Source of the DNA: Elusimicrobiota bacterium
Lineage (GTDB): Bacteria; CG03; SLGR01; PWQF01
Assembly (NCBI GenBank): GCA_003557485.1
Contig: PWOI01000121.1
Location: 1-44,418, forward strand
Direction: 5' to 3'
Length of the DNA stretch: 44,418 nucleotides
Position 1 is the first letter of the stretch, and the number at the start of each line of letters is the position of its first letter. Made by a program: the position numbers and the translations under genes. This document shows positions 1 to 9,665 of this stretch, piece by piece. Below the pieces are notes generated by a model. That model did no database searches, was not told the origin of the DNA, and saw only the letters and a list, made by a program, of their open reading frames with translations.

Positions 1-437
1 CAAGCGGTTCTTCTCTTCCGGAAGTTAACGCTCCGCGTATAGTTTTTATGGATATCGGATACCAATCAGAACTTGCGGTAATGGATCCGGAAGAAAGAAA
101 GGAATTTATGGAGGGAGTGCCTTCCGGAGAAGCCACTGCGGAGGGTGTTCTTTTTGAAGTTAAGAAACTTCTTTCCCTTTTAACTTTTTTTACGGTAGTG
201 GGTGGGGAGAAAATAAAGGGGTATAATATACCGCAAGGAACTCCGGTAAAGAAAGCAGCCGGAAAAATACATACGGATATAGAGAAGGGTTTTATAAGGG
301 CTAATGTATTTAACTATTCCGAGCTGGAGGAGAATTCTTTCAGCCTTGAAGAGCTTAAAAAGAAAGGAAAGATAAGGACCGAGGGAAAGGATTATACTGT
401 TGAGGACGGGGATATAGTCGAGATACTGTTTTCCTGA
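1..437 (+). CDS. ychF: Ribosome-binding ATPase YchF, C-terminal part (5' truncated by window edge)
   Basis: Frame is open from base 3 (SGSSLPEVNAPRIVFMDIGYQSEL...). C-terminal TGS/DUF933-like end ...GKIHTDIEKGFIRANVFNYSEL...GKDYTVEDGDIVEILFS. Confidence 0.88.
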   Translation, partial: SGSSLPEVNAPRIVFMDIGYQSELAVMDPEERKEFMEGVPSGEATAEGVLFEVKKLLSLLTFFTVVGGEKIKGYNIPQGTPVKKAAGKIHTDIEKGFIRANVFNYSELEENSFSLEELKKKGKIRTEGKDYTVEDGDIVEILFS

Positions 438-471
438 TAAACTACGCATTGCCGGCCATTGATGTAATTAT

Positions 472-500
472 TTGCAAGAGGTTTAATTTTTTTCTATACT
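472..500 (+). promoter_or_regulatory. Predicted sigma70-type promoter for the rpsF operon
   Basis: TTGCAA (472-477), 17-nt spacer, TATACT (495-500), in the intergenic gap upstream of rpsF. Confidence 0.65.
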
Positions 501-578
501 TGCAGCAGGTAACGGCCTTTGCTCCCGGCTTACGACCGGAGAGCCCGTAGTTGACGGACCGGAAAGGAGATTAATAAA

Positions 579-878
579 ATGCCAACCTATGAAACTGTAT
601 TTGCCGTACCGGCAAATTTTGGGGAAGAAGAGAGAGAAAAAAGCGTTAAAGAGGCGGAAAAAATCGTCTCTTCAAATGGGGGCAAGATTGCTCTCAGCGA
701 GGAAATGGGTGAGAGAGAAATGGCTTATAAAGTCAAAGGCCACTCCAGAGCCTATTACCACTTGCTTGTGTTTGACGCTCCAGCCGAATCATTTCAGGCC
801 ATTAGCGATTACTACAGGTTTAGTGATAACTATATACGGAGCCTTACAGTAAAGAAAGAACAGGACAAGGAGGAGTAA
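579..878 (+). CDS. rpsF: 30S ribosomal protein S6
   Basis: MPTYETVFAVPANF...GEREMAYKVKGHSRAYYHLLVFDAP; S6-ssb-S18 order; AGGAG ribosome-binding site upstream. Confidence 0.93.
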   Translation: MPTYETVFAVPANFGEEEREKSVKEAEKIVSSNGGKIALSEEMGEREMAYKVKGHSRAYYHLLVFDAPAESFQAISDYYRFSDNYIRSLTVKKEQDKEE

Positions 879-879
879 T

Positions 880-1335
880 ATGCCCAGTGCTAATTTAGTT
901 GTTTTAATGGGAAATCTTACCCGTAATCCGGAAGAAAGACACACCCCCAGCGGCCAGGCTGTAACAACACTTACTATTGCAGTTAACAGAAACTACACGG
1001 ATAAAAACACGGGTAAAAAGGTAGAGGATACCACTTTTGTTGATGTTGTAGTATGGGGAAGGCAGGCTGAAAACTGCGTTAAATACCTTTCAAAGGGAAG
1101 GCCTGTTTATATAGAAGGAAGGCTTTCGCTTAACAGGTGGGAAACCCCCAACGGTGAGCCGCGTTCAAAACTTGAAGTGACCGCCAGAACTGTTCAGTTC
1201 CTGGGCAGCCCGTCGGGCGGATCTGGGGAAACACAGAAGTTTTCCGGAGGCGCAGAAACTGATAATGATGTGGATGATGTCGATGAAGCTATGGAAGCCC
1301 AGGACAAGGAAATAGATGAGGAGATCCCTTTTTAA
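880..1335 (+). CDS. ssb: Single-stranded DNA-binding protein
   Basis: OB-fold sequence NLVVLMGNLTRNPEERHTPSGQAVTTLTIAVNR...; acidic tail ending DEEIPF. Confidence 0.96.
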   Translation: MPSANLVVLMGNLTRNPEERHTPSGQAVTTLTIAVNRNYTDKNTGKKVEDTTFVDVVVWGRQAENCVKYLSKGRPVYIEGRLSLNRWETPNGEPRSKLEVTARTVQFLGSPSGGSGETQKFSGGAETDNDVDDVDEAMEAQDKEIDEEIPF

Positions 1336-1357
1336 AGGGAATTTACAGGAGATTTAA

Positions 1358-1564
1358 ATGACGGCAAAAAAACAACGCTGCAGGTTCTGCAGGCAGAATA
1401 GAAATATAGATTATAAGAATACGGAGCTTTTAAGCGGGTTTATAAACAGCCGGGGGAAAATAATACCCCGTGCAGTAACCGGAAATTGCGCCCTTCATCA
1501 GAGGGTGATTTCCAGGGAAATAAAAAAGGCCCGAAACCTGGCTTTTCTTCCTTTTGTAAGATAA
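1358..1564 (+). CDS. rpsR: 30S ribosomal protein S18
   Basis: S18 signature [50 protein letters not shown]; CxxC near the N terminus. Confidence 0.95.
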   Translation: MTAKKQRCRFCRQNRNIDYKNTELLSGFINSRGKIIPRAVTGNCALHQRVISREIKKARNLAFLPFVR

Positions 1565-1621
1565 TATTGCTGATTTAAAAAACCAGGCGGGTCCGGTCCA
1601 AAGCAAAAGCAGATTAATACA

Positions 1622-2542
1622 GTGCAGGGAAAGTTTTTAAAAAAAACAGCGATCATAACTGGCGTTTCTCTTGCCCTTGTGTTTTTTTGGAAAGTTCCTT
1701 TAGTGGGTGCAGCAGGGCTTTTTATTTCAGTTGCTCCGCAGCTGATTGCCCTGAGAAAGGGACGGATTGCCGAAGCATTAGTATCGTGGGCGGTTCTTCT
1801 GGCAATTCTATATTTTATAGTTGGGGGGACAGTTTCTGCTCTTTACGCCGTACTGTTCGTTGGATACGGGCTCTGGTACCGGAAAGTTCTTTTAATTTCA
1901 GATAACCCTGCGGGAAGGATTATAACTGCCGCGGCAGGATGGGTTTTTCTTGTCGCAGCAGCTGCGGCAGGCCTTTACTATTTAAAGGGCGTCAATATAA
2001 TGGAACAGCTTTTTATTGCCCTGCGCAGCAGCGGAGGAAACCTGTCCGCCGTATATATAGATGCCGGCCTTCCGCATATGGAAAATTATATTGCGAATAT
2101 AATAAGCCTGTTTTTACGGGCTTTTGCCGGCGCGACGGCATCCATTGCCCTGGCTGGTTCGTTGTTTGTTTATCTTGTTCTTTGCAGGTACGGTAAGGAA
2201 TATCCGGCAGTGGCCGTTGAAAATTTCCGTATGCCGGATGAAATGATATGGGTTCTTCTTGGCGGTGCTCTTTTTTTTGTTGCGGGAAGCCGGCTTGGCG
2301 TCGGCGGAATTTTTGAGACAGCAGGCATAAATATAGGGCTGCTTATGCTTGTTTTATATTTCGCGTCAGGAATATCTTTATCTCTTTTTTTTATGAAACA
2401 ATGGAATTTCAGCCCTTTTATAAGGATAGTTTTGATTTTTGTTGTTTTATTTTTTTCGGGCGGAATTTATTTATTTACGGCTGCCGGTATTGCAGATGTA
2501 TGGCTTGATTTCAGAAAAAAAAGGGATATGCAAGAAAGTTAG
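1622..2542 (+). CDS. DUF2232-like polytopic membrane protein
   Basis: Multiple hydrophobic segments; position between rpsR and rplI is typical of YybS/DUF2232 proteins; GTG start. Confidence 0.65.
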   Translation: MQGKFLKKTAIITGVSLALVFFWKVPLVGAAGLFISVAPQLIALRKGRIAEALVSWAVLLAILYFIVGGTVSALYAVLFVGYGLWYRKVLLISDNPAGRIITAAAGWVFLVAAAAAGLYYLKGVNIMEQLFIALRSSGGNLSAVYIDAGLPHMENYIANIISLFLRAFAGATASIALAGSLFVYLVLCRYGKEYPAVAVENFRMPDEMIWVLLGGALFFVAGSRLGVGGIFETAGINIGLLMLVLYFASGISLSLFFMKQWNFSPFIRIVLIFVVLFFSGGIYLFTAAGIADVWLDFRKKRDMQES

Positions 2543-2569
2543 ATATTTTATTGAAACAATGGAGGTATC

Positions 2570-3016
2570 ATGCAGGTAATACTTAAAAAGGATATTGAGA
2601 AACTGGGAGCTTTCGGTGAAGTAATAAACGTAAGTGACGGTTATGCAAGAAACTATCTTCTGCCGCGCGGCCTTGTATGGCCGGCTGAAGAAAAATATCT
2701 TGATAAGATCAAAGAGCTCCAGCAGCATCGCGAAGCGGAAAACATAAAGGAAAAACAGCAGGCTGAAGAACTGGCCGAAAAAATAAAAAATACTTCAGTA
2801 ACCGTGGAAGCCCAGGTGGGCGAAGATGAAAAGCTGTTCGGTTCAGTAACGGCAATGGATATTCAGGCAAAACTAAAAGAGTCAGGGATTGATATTGCAA
2901 AGAAAGACATACTCATTAAGGAACCTATAAAAGCACTTGGAGTTTACAATGTAAGCATTAAGATACATGCCGAAGTAGAAGCAGAATGTAAAGTATGGGT
3001 TGTTAAATCTGAATAA
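2570..3016 (+). CDS. rplI: 50S ribosomal protein L9
   Basis: MQVILKKDIEKLGAFGEVINVSDGYARNYLLPRGLVWPA is the canonical L9 N terminus. Confidence 0.97.
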   Translation: MQVILKKDIEKLGAFGEVINVSDGYARNYLLPRGLVWPAEEKYLDKIKELQQHREAENIKEKQQAEELAEKIKNTSVTVEAQVGEDEKLFGSVTAMDIQAKLKESGIDIAKKDILIKEPIKALGVYNVSIKIHAEVEAECKVWVVKSE

Positions 3017-4394
3017 ATTTAACAGTATGAATCAGCATACCCGCTCATATGACAAACTCCCTCCTCAGAATATTGACGCTGAGGTCTCTGTTCTCGGCTC
3101 TATGCTTATAGATGATAACGCAGTTCTCAGGTGCATTGAAGTACTCAGTAAAGACAGTTTTTACCGTACACACCACAGGATAATATTTGAATCCATAATC
3201 TCTCTGTTCCAGAGGAGCGAAGCTGTTGATGTAGTCACTGTTGCCGAGGACCTCGGGAAGCGAAATAAGCTTGAGGAAGTGGGAAATATAGATTATCTTA
3301 CCAGTCTCGTACACAGTGTTGTTACTCCCGCGAACGTTATGCATTACGCAAAAATCGTCAGGGATAAATCTATGCTCAGAGACCTTATAAATGTGTCATC
3401 AAATGTCATTGATAAAGCTTTCCATGCCGCCGAAGACCCCGGCACGCTTATTGATAAGGCCGAGCAGGCTGTCTTTGATATAAGGCATAAAGGAGTCTCC
3501 GGGGAGTTTATTGAGATTTCGGATATGGTTGAAGATTCAATAGATACCATAGAGAAAATATATAATAAGGATTCGGACGTGTCGGGACTGACAACCGGCT
3601 TTAAAAAACTTGACAATTTACTTTCCGGACTTCACAAGGGAAACCTTCTTATTGTTGCCGGCCGTCCTTCTATGGGAAAAACCGCTCTCTGCCTTAATGT
3701 CGCGCAGAACCTTGGCCTTGATAAAAAAGTTCCGGTAGGTATTTTTTCTCTTGAAATGTCGGCCGAAGAGCTAATGCATAGGATGTTGTGCTCCGAAGCC
3801 CAGGTAGATTCAAACAGGGTAAGGGAAGGGACAATGGGTTCCAGGGAGTGGGCACAGCTTACCAGCGCCGCCGGCCGCTTGAAAGCGGCAAAGATAATGA
3901 TAGACGATACCCCCTCGCTGACTCCGCTCGAGATGAAGGCGCGCGCCCGCCGGCTGAAAGCACGGTATCCTGACCTAGGTGTTATTATTGTTGATTACAT
4001 ACAGCTTATGTCAACATCTGACGGAAATTCCGATAACCGGCAGCAGGAAATAGCTTATATATCCCGGAGCCTTAAAATTATGGCCAAGGAAATTGAAATT
4101 CCGGTAATAGCTTTATCACAGCTGAGCCGGGCTCCTGAAAAGAGGGGTCCGGATTCTCTTCCGAGGCTCTCGGATTTGAGAGAAAGCGGCTCGCTTGAAC
4201 AGGATGCCGATGTTGTTATATTTATTTACAGGCCTTCCTTTTATAAAGCTCCTGAAGAGGTAAGCCCGGACGAGCAGGACATTGCAAAGATTATAATAGG
4301 CAAACAGAGAAACGGTCCGACCGGTCATGTAGACCTGCTTTTTCAGCGCAAGTTTGCCCGGTTCAGGAATCTATCCCGGCGCAAGGAAAATTAG
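3000..4394 (+). CDS. dnaB: Replicative DNA helicase (start may be ATG 3027)
   Basis: PPQNIDAEVSVLGSMLIDDNA..., Walker A AGRPSMGKTA, DYIQLM; no intein-sized insertion seen. Confidence 0.97.
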   Translation: MLNLNKFNSMNQHTRSYDKLPPQNIDAEVSVLGSMLIDDNAVLRCIEVLSKDSFYRTHHRIIFESIISLFQRSEAVDVVTVAEDLGKRNKLEEVGNIDYLTSLVHSVVTPANVMHYAKIVRDKSMLRDLINVSSNVIDKAFHAAEDPGTLIDKAEQAVFDIRHKGVSGEFIEISDMVEDSIDTIEKIYNKDSDVSGLTTGFKKLDNLLSGLHKGNLLIVAGRPSMGKTALCLNVAQNLGLDKKVPVGIFSLEMSAEELMHRMLCSEAQVDSNRVREGTMGSREWAQLTSAAGRLKAAKIMIDDTPSLTPLEMKARARRLKARYPDLGVIIVDYIQLMSTSDGNSDNRQQEIAYISRSLKIMAKEIEIPVIALSQLSRAPEKRGPDSLPRLSDLRESGSLEQDADVVIFIYRPSFYKAPEEVSPDEQDIAKIIIGKQRNGPTGHVDLLFQRKFARFRNLSRRKEN

Positions 4395-4396
4395 TT

Positions 4397-5542
4397 TTGG
4401 ATAAAAAAATACTGAGGCCTACCGCAGCAGAAGTAAATCTCGAATCTATAAGGGGAAACTACAGAACTTTAAGAGGACTCACAAATAGCAGAATGCTCTC
4501 TGTAGTAAAGGCGGACGCCTACGGGCACGGAGCCGTGCAGGTTTCAAGGGTTCTTGCTGAAGAGGGAACGGATATGCTTGGCGTGGCAACGATAGAAGAA
4601 GGCATTGAGCTTCGTGAGGCAGGAATTGATACTCCCGTGCTGGTCCTCGGGTCTGTATATCCTTTTGAAAATTACAGCTACATGATAGATTATAACCTGA
4701 CCCCTATTGTTGCCAGCCTGCAGTCTGCGGAAGCTCTGGAGAATGCCGCGCGTACGGCCGGCCGGGGGCATCCCGCACATATGAAAGTTGACACGGGAAT
4801 GGGAAGGATAGGAGTATCGGGCTCGACAGCCGTTGAGCTATGGAAAAAACTTGCCGGGAGTGATCATATAATACCTGAAGGAGTCTATACGCATTTTCCG
4901 CGTGCGGATGAGGATTATAATTATACAAAGAGTCAGTTTTCAGTCTTTAAGTCGCTGGTTTCCCGGCTTACTCCTGCTCCGGCTTTAGTTCATTCTTCAA
5001 ATACTGCCGGCATACTTAACCCGGAGATTCCGGATTTAAATATGGTCAGGCCGGGACTGGCACTTTACGGGATGTATCCCGACAATATATCAAAAGGGTC
5101 TCTACAGCTTGAACCGGCTCTTTCCTTTAAGAGCTCAATTGTATTCCTGAAAAGCGTTGAAAAATCCACTCCCATAAGTTACGGGGGCACATGGAGGGCT
5201 CCCCGCAATTCCGTTGTGGCTACAATATGCGCCGGATATGCCGACGGCTACCGGAGGGATCTTTCAAACAAGACAGATGTGATCATAAACGGTAAAAGAT
5301 GTCCTGTTGTGGGAAGGGTATGTATGGATATGATAATGGCGGATGTGACTTCTCTGGACCGGGTGGATATAGGTGATGAAGTTATTCTGCTGGGCCGGTC
5401 GGGAACAGAGGAAATATCCGCCGAGGAACTTGCCCGTATATGCGGGACTATAAATTACGAAATAACAATAGGAATATCTTCTAGGGTCCCGAGAATTTTT
5501 ACGGATAATAAAAATGAAGACCCCGGTACGGAAAATAATTGA
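4397..5542 (+). CDS. alr: Alanine racemase
   Basis: PLP-lysine motif VVKADAYGHGA; RVCMDMIMADVT; TTG start directly after dnaB. Confidence 0.95.
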   Translation: MDKKILRPTAAEVNLESIRGNYRTLRGLTNSRMLSVVKADAYGHGAVQVSRVLAEEGTDMLGVATIEEGIELREAGIDTPVLVLGSVYPFENYSYMIDYNLTPIVASLQSAEALENAARTAGRGHPAHMKVDTGMGRIGVSGSTAVELWKKLAGSDHIIPEGVYTHFPRADEDYNYTKSQFSVFKSLVSRLTPAPALVHSSNTAGILNPEIPDLNMVRPGLALYGMYPDNISKGSLQLEPALSFKSSIVFLKSVEKSTPISYGGTWRAPRNSVVATICAGYADGYRRDLSNKTDVIINGKRCPVVGRVCMDMIMADVTSLDRVDIGDEVILLGRSGTEEISAEELARICGTINYEITIGISSRVPRIFTDNKNEDPGTENN

Positions 5543-6290
5543 TACAGCCGAAAGCGTAGCCGGCGGATGGCGGATGCTTAAGAAAGTAGCCGCTCTTGTC
5601 TTTAAAAAACCGGATGAGCCTGCCAATATATACCGGCAGATGGTCCGGGTCGGTTATGAATCACTTCCAATAGTTCTTCTTTCGGCCCTTTTTACCGGTA
5701 TGGTTCTTGCCCTGCAGAGCGGAGTCGCTTCCACAAGAATATTCGATCAGGCTCTTTTTATGGGGACACTTGTTTCGTTTTCAATGGTTCTTGAACTCGG
5801 GCCTGTTCTTACGGCAATAGTTATTGCCGGAAGGGTAGGGGCCTCAATTACCGCTGAAATAGGAACAATGAAGGTAAGCGAACAGCTTGACGCTCTTTAT
5901 ACTCTTGGAACAACACCTGAAAAATACCTGGCGGTTCCTCTTTTTATCTCTATGCTTACAATGGTTCCGGTTGCCACCCTTTTTGCAAATATAACCGGTA
6001 TTTTTGGCGGCTATATTATTGCGGTTTCCAGGTTTAATATTCCGGGAAGCGTCTACATTAACGATATAATAACATATCTTACCAATATTCATGTCCTGCA
6101 CGGACTTATAAAATCGTTTTTTTTCGGGTTCATAATAGTAACAGTCTGCTGTTATAAGGGGTTTACAACTTCCGGAGGAGCTTCCGGAGTGGGAAAAAGC
6201 ACTACGAGAGCAGTGGTAGTATCCATAGTTTCGATACTTATTTCAGACTATTTCCTTTCAACTCTGCTTACATCGCTGGGGTTGATATAA
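5514..6290 (+). CDS. mlaE: MlaE-family ABC transporter permease
   Basis: ELGPVLTAIVIAGRVGASITAEIGTMKVSEQLDAL is the MlaE/YrbE signature. Confidence 0.93.
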   Translation: MKTPVRKIIDTAESVAGGWRMLKKVAALVFKKPDEPANIYRQMVRVGYESLPIVLLSALFTGMVLALQSGVASTRIFDQALFMGTLVSFSMVLELGPVLTAIVIAGRVGASITAEIGTMKVSEQLDALYTLGTTPEKYLAVPLFISMLTMVPVATLFANITGIFGGYIIAVSRFNIPGSVYINDIITYLTNIHVLHGLIKSFFFGFIIVTVCCYKGFTTSGGASGVGKSTTRAVVVSIVSILISDYFLSTLLTSLGLI

Positions 6291-7079
6291 ATGATTAAGA
6301 TAAAAGGACTTAAAAAGAAACTGGGGGGAAAACAGGTTCTTGACGGCATTGACCTTGAAATAATGGACGGTGAAATATTTACTCTGCTTGGTGGGAGCGG
6401 GGAAGGTAAAAGCGTTTTCCTTAAGAACCTGCTCGGCCTTATGAGGCCGGATGAAGGCAGTATTAAAATAGACGGGCAGGAAATAACGGTACTTTCCGGG
6501 GAAGACCTTTTGAAGGTGCAGGTGAAAGTTGGTATGATGTTCCAGGGAGGAGCTTTATTTGACAGCCTGACAGTTGCCGAGAATGTGGGCTTCGGAATGA
6601 AGAGGCTGACGGACCGCAGTCCTGACGAGATAAAAACACTTGTAAAAAAATACCTTAAAATGGTCCGTCTCGAGGACGTTGAAAATCTCCTTCCCGAAAA
6701 ATTGTCGATAGGTATGAAACGCAGGGTAGCCCTTGCAAGGGCAATAGCTACTCAACCGGAATATATTTTATATGACGAACCTACAACCGGACTGGATCCC
6801 ATAACGACTTCTGCAGTATGTAATATATTTCTTGAGCTAAGGGATAAATTAAAGCTGACTTCAATTATTGTGACGCACGAACTGGAAACCGCTTTTAAAG
6901 TTTCCGACCGGATAGGGCTTCTGCATAACGGGAAAATATGCTTTACGGCTCCTACAAACGAATTTAAAGAATCAAAAGACCGGTACGTGAAAAATTTTAT
7001 AGAAGGAAATACGGGGGGGGATCATGCGGAAAAAGAAAAGGATCCTATAAGGGGAGATAGAGATGAAATTAAGCAATAA
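6291..7079 (+). CDS. mlaF: MlaF-type ABC transporter ATPase
   Basis: Walker A GGSGEGKS, signature LSIGMKRRVALARA, Walker B YILYDEPTTGLDP. Confidence 0.93.
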   Translation: MIKIKGLKKKLGGKQVLDGIDLEIMDGEIFTLLGGSGEGKSVFLKNLLGLMRPDEGSIKIDGQEITVLSGEDLLKVQVKVGMMFQGGALFDSLTVAENVGFGMKRLTDRSPDEIKTLVKKYLKMVRLEDVENLLPEKLSIGMKRRVALARAIATQPEYILYDEPTTGLDPITTSAVCNIFLELRDKLKLTSIIVTHELETAFKVSDRIGLLHNGKICFTAPTNEFKESKDRYVKNFIEGNTGGDHAEKEKDPIRGDRDEIKQ

Positions 7080-8328
7080 GGCAAAAACAGGGCTGGTTTT
7101 AATGGCGGCGCTGCTGTCTGCAGCTCTTGTAATAATCAACCTTGGAGATGTCGGATTCAGGGAGAAATACAGTTTCTTTGTTCTTTTTGACGATATAGCC
7201 GACCTGCCGCCTCAGGCAGCTGTAAAAATATCCGGAGTTGAAGTGGGGAGAGTAAGCGGAATAGACCTTTTTAACGGCCGGGCAAGGGTTAGGGTGCGCA
7301 TGGAAGAAGATATTGAGATAAGAAAAAACACGGAAGCAAAAATAATGAGGATGGGTCTTATAGGCCATACATACCTGAGCCTGACAATAGGCACGGAAGA
7401 CTACCCCGTACTGCAGCCCGGATCTGCCGTAGAGGGCGTGCCGCCGCTTTCGTACGAGGCGGTTCTTGAAAGTTTTATAAAAGGCCTTAACGAGGCATCG
7501 GAAGTTTTCAGCCTTATGGGAGAGGGCAGAGAACTGGCTGAAAACATAAGTATTGCATTCCGCAGTCTCCGGGAATCTGGAGAAATTCTTACAGAAGCGC
7601 TTGGTCCGGACGGATATAAATTGTCCCGGACCCTCGACAATATTTCTCTGGCCGCGGAAAATTTCAGCAATTTAATGGAGGATGAAACAGGCCTTCTTCG
7701 TGATACGGTAGGCAAAATAAGTGATGCTGCCGCTAAAATAGATGACATTCTTATCGGTATCAGCGAGGGCCGCGGGTTTGCCGGAAAACTCCTTATTTCT
7801 GATGAATATTCCAGACGTCTCTCAGGTATAATGGATGAAGTTTATCTTGCTTCAGAAGACCTGCGCCATGCAGCCGGCCGTCTCGGGGGAGTGAGAACCG
7901 GTTGGGAAACAGATGTCTATCATGATTTTGAAGACGAGGAATTTCGCGCCGGCGGTGGTTTGAAGCTTTTGACCGGTTCGGATAATTTTATGTCTTTGAG
8001 GGTTGAAAACCTCCGTCCGGATTATTCTTCCAGATACGATGGGGGGGGAGACAGAGTGAATGCGCTTACTGTAATAGGGGGAAAAAAGTTAGGAAGAATC
8101 GATGTGTACGGCGGAGCAATCCGCTCTTCGGGAGGGCTTGGCGCCCGCTGGCACTGGGGCAGGGGGATAGATACCGGCGCGGATATTTTTGATTTCTATG
8201 CTGACACCCCCCGCTTTAATGTGAGCGGAAGGCTCCGGCTTGCCCGGTTCCTTCGCCTCGGGCTCAGCTATGAGGATATTTTTTCAGATGGAAGTTTCAG
8301 AACCGGGATCGCAGTAGATTTTCAATGA
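7063..8328 (+). CDS. mlaD: MlaD/MCE-domain substrate-binding protein with beta-rich C-terminal domain
   Basis: N-terminal TM; MCE core DDIADLPPQAAVKISGVEVGRVSGI...; long helical region; C-terminal ~130 aa with strand-like alternation. Confidence 0.88.
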   Translation: MKLSNKAKTGLVLMAALLSAALVIINLGDVGFREKYSFFVLFDDIADLPPQAAVKISGVEVGRVSGIDLFNGRARVRVRMEEDIEIRKNTEAKIMRMGLIGHTYLSLTIGTEDYPVLQPGSAVEGVPPLSYEAVLESFIKGLNEASEVFSLMGEGRELAENISIAFRSLRESGEILTEALGPDGYKLSRTLDNISLAAENFSNLMEDETGLLRDTVGKISDAAAKIDDILIGISEGRGFAGKLLISDEYSRRLSGIMDEVYLASEDLRHAAGRLGGVRTGWETDVYHDFEDEEFRAGGGLKLLTGSDNFMSLRVENLRPDYSSRYDGGGDRVNALTVIGGKKLGRIDVYGGAIRSSGGLGARWHWGRGIDTGADIFDFYADTPRFNVSGRLRLARFLRLGLSYEDIFSDGSFRTGIAVDFQ

Positions 8329-9662
8329 CAGACTTTGAGTGCGTAGAATGCGGATACGGTTCCGTAAAATGGCTCGGGCGCTGCCCTTCCTGCAGCCAGT
8401 GGGATACAATTGTTCAGGTTTCAAAATTTACCGGGCCGGATACTGAAGCGGCCCTGGAGGATGTACTGGTTTCCGAGCCCGTCAGGCTCAGTGATATCTC
8501 ACACGAATCATCTGATAAGATAAAGTCGGGACTGAAGGAACTCGACAATCTTTTCGGCGGAGGTTTTGTAGAGGGAGAAGTAATTCTTCTCGGGGGTCCT
8601 CCGGGTGTCGGAAAAAGCACTCTCTTTTTGCAGATTGCAGGCAGTTTCTCAAGATCCGGCAGTAAAGTTCTTTATATAAGCGGGGAGGAAAATCCTTCCC
8701 AGATAAAAATACATTCGACCCGGCTGGGTATAAGCGGGGAGAATATTGTCCTTTTTGCCGTCTCGGATTTGAGTGCTGCTGAAAAAGAGATCGATCGTAT
8801 TTCTCCGGATGTTGTTATTGTAGATTCCATACAGGCTGTTGCTGTTCCCGGGGAAACCGGTGCTCCCGGTTCGGTTAAACAGGTAAAAAGAAGTACGGCC
8901 AAACTGGTCTCTGCTGCAAAAAATACGAAGTGTATTGTTTTTATTTCGGGACAGATTACAAAAGAAGGAAGTATTGCCGGGCCGAAGGTGCTGGAACATA
9001 TGGTTGATGCTGTTGCATATATTGACATACTGGAGGCGGACCTGAGAATAATAAGTACGGCAAAAAACAGGTTCGGGGCATGCGGGGACTTTCTTTTATA
9101 TAAAATAGGAAGTTCGGGGCTGAAAGAGCAGAAACAGCCGGCTGCGGGAGCGGCTGAAGAAAGTATAGCCGGACAGGCGGCGGTCTGCGTTAAAACCGGC
9201 AGCCGTTTTCAGGCGGCCCGGATACAGGCTCTTGTAAGCGAAAGTTATTTTGAATATCCTTTAAGAAGGACAAGCGGATTTTCAAGGGAACGTCTATTGA
9301 TGCTCTCTGCTATCGCTTCAAAGCACATGGGAATGAAGCTTTCTTCTTCCGACATATATCTTAATGTGGGTGGAGGAATGAAAATTAATGAAAGAAGCGC
9401 GGATATCGGAGTCCTTGCCGCCCTGTACTCAAACCTGGCGGGTAAACCGCCGCCGCCCGGCACAATATTTATCGGTGAAGCAGGACTCGCTGGTGAAGTA
9501 TCACCTGCGGTTGATATAGAAAGGAGGCTTAAATTCGCGGAAAGCAACAAGTTTTCAACAGCTGTCATTTCTTCTAAAAATACCGCTGTAAAATCCAAAA
9601 TTAAAACCATACAAATAGAAAAAGTGAAAGAATTAAAGAATATTTTAACAGGAGGAAGATAA
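8325..9662 (+). CDS. radA: DNA repair protein RadA/Sms
   Basis: Zinc finger CVECGYGSVKWLGRCPSC; Walker A GGPPGVGKST; Lon-like C-terminal region. Confidence 0.97.
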   Translation: MTDFECVECGYGSVKWLGRCPSCSQWDTIVQVSKFTGPDTEAALEDVLVSEPVRLSDISHESSDKIKSGLKELDNLFGGGFVEGEVILLGGPPGVGKSTLFLQIAGSFSRSGSKVLYISGEENPSQIKIHSTRLGISGENIVLFAVSDLSAAEKEIDRISPDVVIVDSIQAVAVPGETGAPGSVKQVKRSTAKLVSAAKNTKCIVFISGQITKEGSIAGPKVLEHMVDAVAYIDILEADLRIISTAKNRFGACGDFLLYKIGSSGLKEQKQPAAGAAEESIAGQAAVCVKTGSRFQAARIQALVSESYFEYPLRRTSGFSRERLLMLSAIASKHMGMKLSSSDIYLNVGGGMKINERSADIGVLAALYSNLAGKPPPPGTIFIGEAGLAGEVSPAVDIERRLKFAESNKFSTAVISSKNTAVKSKIKTIQIEKVKELKNILTGGR

Positions 9663-9665
9663 TAG

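Noticed and set aside
180-449. Antisense ORF (89 aa) opposite the ychF C terminus
   Set aside because: Lies fully within a recognisable coding region on the other strand and resembles no family I know.
1358-1564. Unusually short S18 (68 aa) with CxxC
   Set aside because: Short, zinc-type S18 proteins are normal variants.
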